Positions 1 through 5,088 of a stretch of 5,088 nucleotides of DNA are shown here, in pieces. The notes under the pieces are model-generated. The model saw only the letters and a list, made by a program, of their open reading frames with translations, was not told the origin of the DNA and made no database searches. Positions within the stretch are counted from its first letter, which is position 1. Every line of letters begins with the position of its first letter. A program made the translations under genes and the position numbers. The stretch lies in contig CAQHJP010000051.1 of NCBI GenBank assembly GCA_948801035.1, positions 1-5,088 on the forward strand, written 5' to 3'. Source of the stretch: an uncultured Bacilli bacterium (GTDB lineage Bacteria; Bacillota_I; Bacilli_A; RF39; UBA660).

Positions 1-1331
1 TTACAAGCTTCAATTTGATTTTTAGTATTAGAATCAACTAATGATAAGTTTTCTTTAATACTCATATCAAAAACAAATGGACGTTGATATACACCTGATA
101 CATTATGAGAATATACTGACTTACTATAGTTATATATACTTTCATTATCAATTAATATCTCACCTTTATTTACTCTATGTAATCTATATAATAAATTGAT
201 TATAGTACTTTTCCCACTTCCAGAGTGCCCTACTATAGTATTTATTTCATTAGGATATATTTTAAATGAAACATTATCTAATATTAATTTATTTTTAATT
301 TTATAAGTTACATCTTTAAATTCAACTGTACCATTAATATAATCATTATCAACTTCTCCAAAATCAAGTTCAGATTTTTCAGTTAAGTCTAGTACTTGTT
401 TTATCCTATTCATTCTTACATTATAATTATTTAAATTAAGTAAATTTTCTAAAGCACTGTCAGTATATGTAATAGTCATTTCAAAATAACTTATTAATAA
501 TACTAATTTATCTAAAGTCATATAATTATTTATTACTAAATATGCAAGTAAAATATATAATCCAATTTTACTTATATAAACTATATATGGTATTTGACAA
601 TATCTTCTAATTAAAGAATTATTTTTACCTTTATATTCTATCCTCCATTTATTTCTAGATTTATCAATATTCTTATCTAAATTAGGCATCATGTTTAATG
701 ATTTTACTTGTCTTAAATTACTTAATGTTTGGGTAAATGTGTCAATTATTTTATCTTCATATTTTCTAGTACCTTCATAGTATTTAGATACTTTTTTAGA
801 ATTATTACTCATTAATTTTAAATATACTAAATCGAGTATTAAAACTAAACTTGCTATTATGGCGTTATAATACATGAATATTACTAATATAATTATGAGT
901 TGTAATATTCCCATAACAAATTCAACTGATGCATCTACTACATCTACTAAATATCTAATATCTTGACTACAAGTTTCAATTATTTTACCTTTAGAAACAG
1001 ATGAAAATATTTCATCATTTGTAGCTACTTTATTAAACAATAATTTTTGAATTTCAATATGATAATAATCAGCTAAGACACCATAACTATAATAATTAAC
1101 TTGATATGTTGTGAAATATACAAAGTAAAATGCCATATACATAATTACATATGAAAATATTCCATTAAAATTATTATTTGTTATCATCATAATTATTCCA
1201 GATGTTGCAATTGGTGGAAGAAGTATAGCAATATTACGTATTGCTGCTGATATAAACATTAAAACTACATAAAAAGTTTTTTTATTATCTATTTTAAAAA
1301 GCGTTATAAGTGGTGCGAATACTTTTTTCAT
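1..1331 (-). CDS. ABC transporter half-exporter, permease fused to ATPase (3' end cut by window)
   Basis: This is a type I (ABCB/MsbA-like) half-transporter, membrane domain first and ATPase second, normally acting as a homo- or heterodimer in the cytoplasmic membrane. I translated 443 residues, about 75-80% of the usual 570-600. Hydrophobic segments lie near residues 19-42, 57-78, 136-153, 157-172, 247-266 and 272-290, matching six helices. The nucleotide-binding domain begins near residue 333. Walker A is GHSGSGKST at 368-376, and the Q-loop glutamine is Q416 in VYQRPFVFD, followed by the usual IKENL. The signature LSGGQ, Walker B and H-loop would lie beyond position 1. The start ATG (1331-1329) is set by an AAGGA site six bases upstream and by a 4-base ATGA overlap with the preceding gene. 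The family is certain; the substrate cannot be read from the sequence. Lipid, peptide or drug export are all possible. Confidence 0.95.
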   Translation of the reverse strand, partial: MKKVFAPLITLFKIDNKKTFYVVLMFISAAIRNIAILLPPIATSGIIMMITNNNFNGIFSYVIMYMAFYFVYFTTYQVNYYSYGVLADYYHIEIQKLLFNKVATNDEIFSSVSKGKIIETCSQDIRYLVDVVDASVEFVMGILQLIIILVIFMYYNAIIASLVLILDLVYLKLMSNNSKKVSKYYEGTRKYEDKIIDTFTQTLSNLRQVKSLNMMPNLDKNIDKSRNKWRIEYKGKNNSLIRRYCQIPYIVYISKIGLYILLAYLVINNYMTLDKLVLLISYFEMTITYTDSALENLLNLNNYNVRMNRIKQVLDLTEKSELDFGEVDNDYINGTVEFKDVTYKIKNKLILDNVSFKIYPNEINTIVGHSGSGKSTIINLLYRLHRVNKGEILIDNESIYNYSKSVYSHNVSGVYQRPFVFDMSIKENLSLVDSNTKNQIEAC

Positions 1332-2509
1332 TTAATGTCCTTATCATACTCGATATCAGATATTTCATAAATTCTTTTTTTAGAAATTGATTTTAATACT
1401 TTATTAGTACCTAAAACTATAAGTGCTAATATAAAGAAATATATAAATCCAAATATTGTAAATTCAGGAGCTGATTTAGTTAATAATCCTATTACTGATG
1501 TACCTGCAGACATTGATGTAACCAAAGTAAGTCCATTAATAGATTTATTGCTAACATCACTTTTTAATCCATCAAATAATTTTTGAGCTGATGAAACATA
1601 ATTTTTAGTCATAGTCCATAAATGTTTAATATATTTTAAAGTATCATTTAATGTTTCATATCTATAACCTGATATAGCTAAAAATTCAGCTAATTCTTCA
1701 TCATTTTTAGCAACTTTTTCACGAGTTGATATATAAGTACTCATTTGATCAATTCTACCATCAATTAAATTAACTGTTTTAGCATAACCTTGTAGCTTGG
1801 TTGTAAATTTAACAATATCAGAACCTTTTACTTTAGCATTTTCTTTAACTTCATCAATTCTTTCCCAAATTATTCTATGCAAGTTTAAATATCTATGCAT
1901 TTGTCCTTTAAATTCACGAATAAATACTTGTTCTTCTATGTATCTTTCTATATTATCGACACTCTTCTTTTTATTATTTATAAAATAATATTTATCTCCT
2001 CTTATAACATCATAATTATTATTTACAAATTCAAAATATTTTTGTTTTTCTGTTCTATTTAATAGTTCTGTTATTTCTTCTTTAGAAGAATTATCACACA
2101 CTATAAAATAAGGATAAACAGTTTCTATTTTAGCAAGTTCTTTTGGAACTGGAGCACCTAAACTAAATAAATAACTTAAAGCTGGAGATAATTTGTTTTC
2201 ATAATAATCAGTTAAATCATCTAAATCTGATAGTAAAGTATCTTCAGATACATCAGTATTATTAAGTATAATTAAACCATCTTCAAATATTTTAACAGAT
2301 ATATTATATGATGTTGTAAAAATTAAATATTCTAATCCTGCAACATTATAATCTATTTTACCAATAGATAAATTTTTTCTATATTCAGCTAGTTTATCTA
2401 AATCAAGTGGTAATTGTGTTTTACAATCTCTTATAAAATCATATACCTCTGATAATTGTAACATTGTTCTTTGAAACCAACCACCAATATAAATATTACT
2501 TATTTTCAT
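1328..2509 (-). CDS. Two-helix C-terminal membrane protein, CorA-like topology, unclassified
   Basis: This 393-residue protein matches no family I can name with confidence. Residues 1-180 look alpha/beta, with strands such as VKIFEDGLIILNN (72-84) and VYPYFIVC (131-138). Residues 185-320 are mostly long charged helices, probably coiled coil. Two membrane helices follow near 325-343 and 350-370, then a basic tail (KSISKKR, 373-379). A soluble alpha/beta domain, a long helix and a C-terminal hairpin is the layout of CorA/ZntB ion channels. N321, L327-T328, T331 and G341 fall where CorA has its N..LT..T...G pattern, but the GMN motif is missing (GLLTKSAPEF instead). RMD1/DUF155-like proteins have a similar layout and are an alternative. 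The start is supported by AGAGGTG six bases upstream, which overlaps the stop of the acetyltransferase gene. It ends in TGA overlapping the exporter start, so it probably works with that exporter (inference). Confidence 0.85.
   Translation of the reverse strand: MKISNIYIGGWFQRTMLQLSEVYDFIRDCKTQLPLDLDKLAEYRKNLSIGKIDYNVAGLEYLIFTTSYNISVKIFEDGLIILNNTDVSEDTLLSDLDDLTDYYENKLSPALSYLFSLGAPVPKELAKIETVYPYFIVCDNSSKEEITELLNRTEKQKYFEFVNNNYDVIRGDKYYFINNKKKSVDNIERYIEEQVFIREFKGQMHRYLNLHRIIWERIDEVKENAKVKGSDIVKFTTKLQGYAKTVNLIDGRIDQMSTYISTREKVAKNDEELAEFLAISGYRYETLNDTLKYIKHLWTMTKNYVSSAQKLFDGLKSDVSNKSINGLTLVTSMSAGTSVIGLLTKSAPEFTIFGFIYFFILALIVLGTNKVLKSISKKRIYEISDIEYDKDIK
1338..1342 (-). promoter_or_regulatory. Ribosome binding site of the ABC exporter, inside the upstream gene
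   Basis: AAGGA on the minus strand sits six bases before the ATG at 1331-1329 and within the last codons of the preceding gene. With the TGA/ATG overlap (stop at 1330-1328) it indicates translational coupling. It also decides the start of the exporter. Confidence 0.75.
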
Positions 2510-2520
2510 AAATCACACCT

Positions 2521-2958
2521 CTATATTTCTTTTGAGAAAAATTTTGCATCATTAACTATAAAACCATATTTTTTATAACATGCATGAGCTGGAACTCTGA
2601 AATTATTACTCCATAGTTCTATAGCTTTACAATTTTTCTCTTTGCAAATTCTAGTTACTTCATCTAACATTTTTGTAGCTATATTATGTCTTCTATACTC
2701 TGGTTTAACACACACATGGTTAATTATCGCATATGTATTCATTTTTTCATACATTGTAGGTATTATAGTGATTTTTGTATGAGCTATAATTTTATCATCT
2801 ACAACTCCTATAATATAAATTTGATTTTCATCATCCTTTGTTTTTAAAAAAACATCTTTAGCAAATTCATAACTAGTAGACTCTTCAAAACATTCATTAC
2901 ATAAATCAATTATTCCTTCTACATCGTTAATATCAGCTTCTTTAAATAAAACTTCCAT
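2521..2958 (-). CDS. GNAT-family N-acetyltransferase
   Basis: This 145-residue protein has the usual length of a single-domain GNAT, which transfers an acetyl group from acetyl-CoA to an amine in the cytoplasm. Motif A is visible as INHVCVKPEYRRHNIATKML (79-98): a beta4 strand, the V-x-P turn, then the pyrophosphate loop R89-R-H-N92-I-A94. Motif B is AHACYKKYGF (124-133), ending in the family's YxxxGF-like element. Residues 1-60 (ADINDVEGIIDLCNECF, then IYIIGVVDDKIIAH) match the N-terminal helices and strands. The pyrophosphate loop carries Asn92 where Gly is usual in RxxGxG/A. The start ATG at 2958 follows a strong AGGAGGT site five bases away. It is the first gene after a terminator and candidate promoter, and 11 bases upstream of the two-helix membrane protein, so it probably begins the operon. 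The substrate is unknown: small amine, antibiotic, peptide and protein N-terminus are all open. Confidence 0.93.
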   Translation of the reverse strand: MEVLFKEADINDVEGIIDLCNECFEESTSYEFAKDVFLKTKDDENQIYIIGVVDDKIIAHTKITIIPTMYEKMNTYAIINHVCVKPEYRRHNIATKMLDEVTRICKEKNCKAIELWSNNFRVPAHACYKKYGFIVNDAKFFSKEI

Positions 2959-2982
2959 ATAAACCTCCTATATTCTAATATG

Positions 2983-3011
2983 AATATAACATATTTATAT
3001 TTAAATTTAAA
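2983..3011 (-). promoter_or_regulatory. Candidate promoter of the GNAT-membrane protein-ABC operon
   Basis: On the minus strand, TTTAAA (3011-3006) and TATATT (2988-2983) are separated by 17 bases, and a TGT just before the second gives an extended -10. The match to consensus is 4/6 and 5/6. It lies between the upstream terminator and the AGGAGGT site of the acetyltransferase, where a promoter is expected. Such matches are common in AT-rich DNA. A 16-bp perfect palindrome (2998-3013) covers the -35 box, and a TATTC/GAATA inverted repeat (2971-2986) touches the -10 box. Either could be an operator. Confidence 0.45.
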
Positions 3012-3045
3012 TACTTTAACTATATTTTTGATATTTACTTTACAC

Positions 3046-3072
3046 AAAAAAAAGCACATTTAATTTGTGCTT
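3046..3072 (-). terminator. Rho-independent terminator after the 323-residue gene
   Basis: Read on the minus strand, AAGCACA and TGTGCTT form a perfect 7-bp stem (arms 3072-3066 and 3058-3052) with a 7-base loop, running into eight T (3053-3046). It starts five bases after the TAA stop of the upstream gene and separates the coiled-coil cassette from the acetyltransferase operon. On the plus strand the hairpin lacks a clean T run. Confidence 0.88.
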
Positions 3073-3077
3073 ATAAT

Positions 3078-4049
3078 TTATTTAATATTATTTTTTTCTG
3101 GAATATATATTAATTCCTTTGGAATATCTTTTTTTGCATCGCCAATAATATCCACTTTTTCATTAAATAAAACATCAAATATATGATTATAATCATCAGC
3201 TGATAGATCTTTTATATGATTATTTCTTTTATATATTATTATACTAATTAATATTTTAGCTATATAACTATCTGATGGGTGAACATTAAATGACATTACA
3301 TCTTTTATACCCTTAATTTTATAACCACCTGAGTGATTTAAACTAGATTTAATATTATTTGTAAAAATTTGTTTTTCTATAGATATTTCAAGAAGCATAC
3401 GTTTGTAAAAATTATCATCAAGCATCTTCATTTGGCTTTGTCTTTTACAAATAGCTTCTGGTGCTAATATAAATTCTTCCAAATCTTTATTTTTATAAGT
3501 TCTTATATCTACAATGCGCGTATATGCACCATCAGCATCAATGTTAATAATGTTTTGACCCTTTTCTTTTATAGAATAGTATAATTTATTTGATGAGGCA
3601 AATTTTCCATCAAACTCCTCATATGGTCTTAAAGTTTTATTATTTCCAATCATTAAATATAGATGTGGTTTATATGATACAAAAATCTGTTCTTTAAATA
3701 CTTTTTCATATAATCCTATTGTTAGAATACTATATTCTTTACTTGTTTTAAATTGATATAAATGTTTTATGATTTCTGCAAGTTCTTTAACATTTAAATT
3801 TCCATATTCATATAATGGAAAATTGCCCATTCTAGATGCATATATATCTAAAGCACTTAAACTTGGAAATCTATCATATAAAACAAATTCTTTATTTTTT
3901 TTATTGGCATAAAATTCATAATAAGATTTTGCAATTTCAGCATAATCTAATTCGCTTTTTTCATTTACCATTTTTATTGTTTCTTCTGCTATTTGTCTTT
4001 GTATTTTTAAATCTTCTATCTCTTTTAAAAGAGCTGCAATTTTATCCAT
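3078..4049 (-). CDS. Hypothetical protein with N-terminal coiled coil (323 aa)
   Basis: I do not recognise this protein. It is soluble, with no signal peptide; the only hydrophobic run is short (AKILISIIIY, about 264-273) and looks like a buried helix. Residues 1-42 are charged and helical with heptad-like spacing of I/L (MDKIAALLKEIEDLKIQRQI), consistent with coiled-coil pairing. The middle holds likely beta strands (QIFVSYKPHLYLMIG at 121-135; KLYYSIKEKGQNIINI at 155-170) and polar turns such as DADGAY (171-176). The C-terminal third is helical. I see no catalytic motif such as a Walker box, HTH, HD or nuclease signature. The start ATG at 4049 follows GGGAGG five bases upstream. It lies 23 bases after a 95-residue coiled-coil gene and is followed directly by a terminator, so the two form a bicistronic unit. 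The proteins may bind each other (inference). Confidence 0.85.
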   Translation of the reverse strand: MDKIAALLKEIEDLKIQRQIAEETIKMVNEKSELDYAEIAKSYYEFYANKKNKEFVLYDRFPSLSALDIYASRMGNFPLYEYGNLNVKELAEIIKHLYQFKTSKEYSILTIGLYEKVFKEQIFVSYKPHLYLMIGNNKTLRPYEEFDGKFASSNKLYYSIKEKGQNIINIDADGAYTRIVDIRTYKNKDLEEFILAPEAICKRQSQMKMLDDNFYKRMLLEISIEKQIFTNNIKSSLNHSGGYKIKGIKDVMSFNVHPSDSYIAKILISIIIYKRNNHIKDLSADDYNHIFDVLFNEKVDIIGDAKKDIPKELIYIPEKNNIK

Positions 4050-4072
4050 ATAAACCTCCCTGAATTTATATT

Positions 4073-4360
4073 TTATTTACTCTTATCTTTTTCCTGAGCA
4101 ATGCCATATTTTAATAATTCTTGTTCAAGTCTTTCAATATTACAACGTAATATTTTTGCTTCATTTGATAAAATTATATTATTTTTATTATAATTTCTAT
4201 CTGAAATATACTGAGTTTGAATACTATTTTCTGAAATACTAGTTACAGTTTTGTATGCTTCTTTTGCAGTTAAAAGTAATTCTTGTAATTTTTTTTCATC
4301 TAAGTGTTTATACATTAAATTATTTTCAATAATTTTATTTAATCTAAATAATGAATCCAT
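4073..4360 (-). CDS. Small coiled-coil hypothetical protein (95 aa)
   Basis: This small soluble protein is unrecognised. It is predicted mostly helical, with two heptad-like stretches: residues 3-42 (ending in KKLQELLLTAKEAYKTV) and residues 64-87 (ILSNEAKILRCNIERLEQEL). A polar Asn/Tyr/Ser-rich linker lies around 43-62. The C-terminus is charged (QEKDKSK). There is one Cys and no Trp, no membrane segment, no DNA-binding helix-turn-helix that I can see, and no antitoxin-like pattern I can name. The start ATG at 4360 follows AGGAGGC seven bases upstream, a strong ribosome binding site, so the gene is believable despite its length. It is the first gene of a two-gene unit with the 323-residue protein. 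The shared coiled-coil character suggests the pair makes a complex, but nothing in the sequence proves this. Confidence 0.8.
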   Translation of the reverse strand: MDSLFRLNKIIENNLMYKHLDEKKLQELLLTAKEAYKTVTSISENSIQTQYISDRNYNKNNIILSNEAKILRCNIERLEQELLKYGIAQEKDKSK

Positions 4361-4380
4361 AATATACGCCTCCTAAATAT

Positions 4381-4409
4381 ATTATTCGATAAAATATTTA
4401 AACTTTCAA
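4381..4409 (-). promoter_or_regulatory. Candidate promoter of the coiled-coil gene pair
   Basis: On the minus strand, TTGAAA (4409-4404; 5/6) and AATAAT (4386-4381; 5/6) are spaced by exactly 17 bases. It lies downstream of the tRNA hairpin and upstream of the 95-residue gene. One reservation is that transcription would start near 4374, leaving almost no leader before the AGGAGGC site (4374-4368). The true start may be a little upstream, or readthrough from the tRNA may contribute. Confidence 0.45.
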
Positions 4410-4460
4410 TTTTTAATTATTATCAAATTTTTAATTCTATTAACCTTTCCTATATATATC

Positions 4461-4479
4461 AAAACTCCAAAACTGGAGT
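4461..4479 (-). terminator. Hairpin downstream of tRNA-Trp, probable weak terminator
   Basis: On the minus strand, ACTCCA and TGGAGT (arms 4479-4474 and 4469-4464) form a 6-bp stem with a 4-base loop, followed by only three further T and then GATATATA. It begins 13 bases after the encoded CCA, the right place to end a tRNA transcript. The short T run suggests incomplete termination, so some readthrough into the next two genes is possible. Confidence 0.6.
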
Positions 4480-4492
4480 ATTCTTACAAAAT

Positions 4493-4566
4493 TGGCAGAG
4501 GTGGCAGGAGTTGAACCCACATGAACGGTTTTGGAGACCGTCATTCTACCATTGAATTACACCTCT
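4493..4566 (-). tRNA. trnW: tRNA-Trp (anticodon CCA)
   Basis: The 74-base minus-strand gene folds as a full cloverleaf. The acceptor arms are AGAGGTG and CACCTCT with discriminator G and encoded CCA (4495-4493). The D-stem is ATTC/GAAT with a GG-containing loop. The anticodon stem is ACGGT/ACCGT with loop CTCCAAA, giving anticodon CCA. The T arm is GTGGG/CCTGC with loop TTCAACT and includes two G-T wobble pairs. It reads UGG only, not UGA, which fits the standard bacterial code. It has its own candidate promoter and a downstream hairpin and is flanked by unrecognised protein genes. Confidence 0.97.
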
Positions 4567-4576
4567 ATATGCAAAT

Positions 4577-4605
4577 AATATATCATATTTTTAATATTAA
4601 AGCAA
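4577..4605 (-). promoter_or_regulatory. Candidate tRNA-Trp promoter
   Basis: On the minus strand, TTGCTT (4605-4600) and TATATT (4582-4577) are separated by 17 bases, with TGA before the second giving an extended -10. The -10 box ends 10 bases before the mature tRNA 5' end, leaving a leader of only a few bases, as is usual for tRNA genes. A 10-bp inverted repeat, TATGCAAATA/TATTTGCATA (4568-4577 and 4620-4629), brackets this promoter. Confidence 0.55.
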
Positions 4606-4633
4606 TATTTTTAAGTTTATATTTGCATACAAG

Positions 4634-4655
4634 AAAAAAAAGATTAAATTCTTTT
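4634..4655 (-). terminator. Weak hairpin and T run at the end of the partial upstream gene
   Basis: On the minus strand, AAAAGA and TCTTTT (arms 4655-4650 and 4643-4638) can pair around a 6-base loop and run into eight T (4641-4634). The stem has only one G-C pair and overlaps the TAA stop of the gene. The position suits a terminator, but the stem is weak for one. Confidence 0.4.
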
Positions 4656-5088
4656 ATTTATTTTTATTATATATCATAGCATCTTTAGGAAAATCATTTT
4701 TAAAATCAAATAAAGTACCAGTTAGTTTTTGATTATGCATTTCTTTTATAAAAGCTAATATAACATTTGTAATTTTTGATGCATCTTCCTTACTTATTTT
4801 ATATTTTATGCATTCTTCATCTGTTATGTTTATAGCTTTTGTATGAAACTCAAAGAACATATCAGCAACATCTTCATTTAAAGCTATTTTACTTTGTACA
4901 TAAGGATCATTTATAAGTACTGGCATAATATTGGGATTATTAACATCAATTGGTTTTTCACTTTCATATTTTATAAAAGTTGAGGAAGAATGAACTTTGT
5001 CTATCATTTTAACTATTTTAGATTCTATATCAATTCTTTGCTCATAATTATTTATTATAGTCTCTAAATCTAATACATTTTTGAATTT
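4654..5088 (-). CDS. Hypothetical protein, C-terminal part (5' end beyond window)
   Basis: The frame is open from the TAA at 4656-4654 to the right edge of the window, giving 144 residues. The first ATG inside it (5007) has no ribosome binding site upstream, and the residues before it (VLDLETIINNYEQRIDIESK) read as a normal amphipathic helix. I therefore call this the tail of a longer gene rather than a 117-residue gene. The visible part is soluble. It has a helical N-terminal stretch, a Pro/Asn-rich loop (KPIDVNNPNIMPVLINDPYV, residues 46-65 of the visible part), then acidic helices with ADMFFEFHTKAI and ILAFIKEMHN. I recognise no family or catalytic motif. The gene ends about 90 bases before the tRNA. 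The residues following the loop could be a protein-interaction helix bundle, but this is only an impression. Confidence 0.75.
   Translation of the reverse strand, partial: KFKNVLDLETIINNYEQRIDIESKIVKMIDKVHSSSTFIKYESEKPIDVNNPNIMPVLINDPYVQSKIALNEDVADMFFEFHTKAINITDEECIKYKISKEDASKITNVILAFIKEMHNQKLTGTLFDFKNDFPKDAMIYNKNK

Noticed and set aside
1..1331. Bacteriocin-processing ABC exporter
   Set aside because: There is no N-terminal C39 peptidase domain; the first membrane helix starts near residue 19.
1797..1988. Plus-strand open frame of 63 residues
   Set aside because: It lies wholly antisense inside the 393-residue membrane-protein gene, has no convincing ribosome binding site, and its composition is what the reverse strand of an AT-rich gene gives.
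3836..4063. Plus-strand open frame of 75 residues rich in Phe and Leu
   Set aside because: It is antisense to the start of the 323-residue gene. Its hydrophobic look comes from reading Lys/Glu-rich coiled-coil codons backwards.
3078..4360. Toxin-antitoxin pair
   Set aside because: The size pattern of a small gene followed by a larger one fits loosely, but I see no DNA-binding antitoxin fold and no known toxin motif, so the name is not supported.
4369..4492. A possible small gene or regulatory RNA between the tRNA and the 95-residue gene
   Set aside because: I saw no open frame with a ribosome binding site and no stable structure other than the small hairpin at 4464-4479; the rest is AT-rich promoter-like sequence.

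Overview
The window is very AT-rich DNA (roughly a quarter G+C by eye). Every gene I can support lies on the minus strand, so transcription runs from high to low coordinates. Strong GGAGG-type ribosome binding sites, A/T-ending codons, TTG(A)-17-TATATT-like promoters and a tRNA gene with an encoded CCA end point to a low-GC Bacillota or Mycoplasmatota-type bacterium, possibly an uncultured gut lineage (inference). The genetic code looks standard. UGG codons encode Trp, the tRNA-Trp anticodon is CCA, and a TGA is used as a real stop in a start/stop overlap at 1328-1331. This argues against the UGA=Trp code of mycoplasmas.

In transcription order the window opens with the C-terminal 144 residues of an unrecognised soluble protein (5088-4654), whose start lies outside the window. 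A tRNA-Trp gene with its own promoter and a small hairpin follows (4605-4461). Next comes a compact cassette with its own candidate promoter and a good terminator: a 95-residue coiled-coil protein and a 323-residue protein of unknown function (4409-3046).

After the terminator a new candidate promoter starts a three-gene operon. It holds a small GNAT acetyltransferase (2958-2521), a 393-residue protein with a C-terminal pair of membrane helices and CorA-like topology (2509-1328), and an ABC half-exporter (1331-1). The first pair is separated by 11 bases and the second overlaps by 4 bases (ATGA). The exporter runs off the window after its Q-loop.

The most interesting content is this operon, which joins an acetyltransferase, an unclassified two-helix membrane protein and an ABC exporter under tight translational coupling, together with the orphan coiled-coil cassette on the 3' side of the tRNA. 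I see no CRISPR array, insertion sequence, recombinase, origin or rRNA. No gap between genes exceeds 300 bases; the gaps that exist hold the promoters, terminators and tRNA listed.
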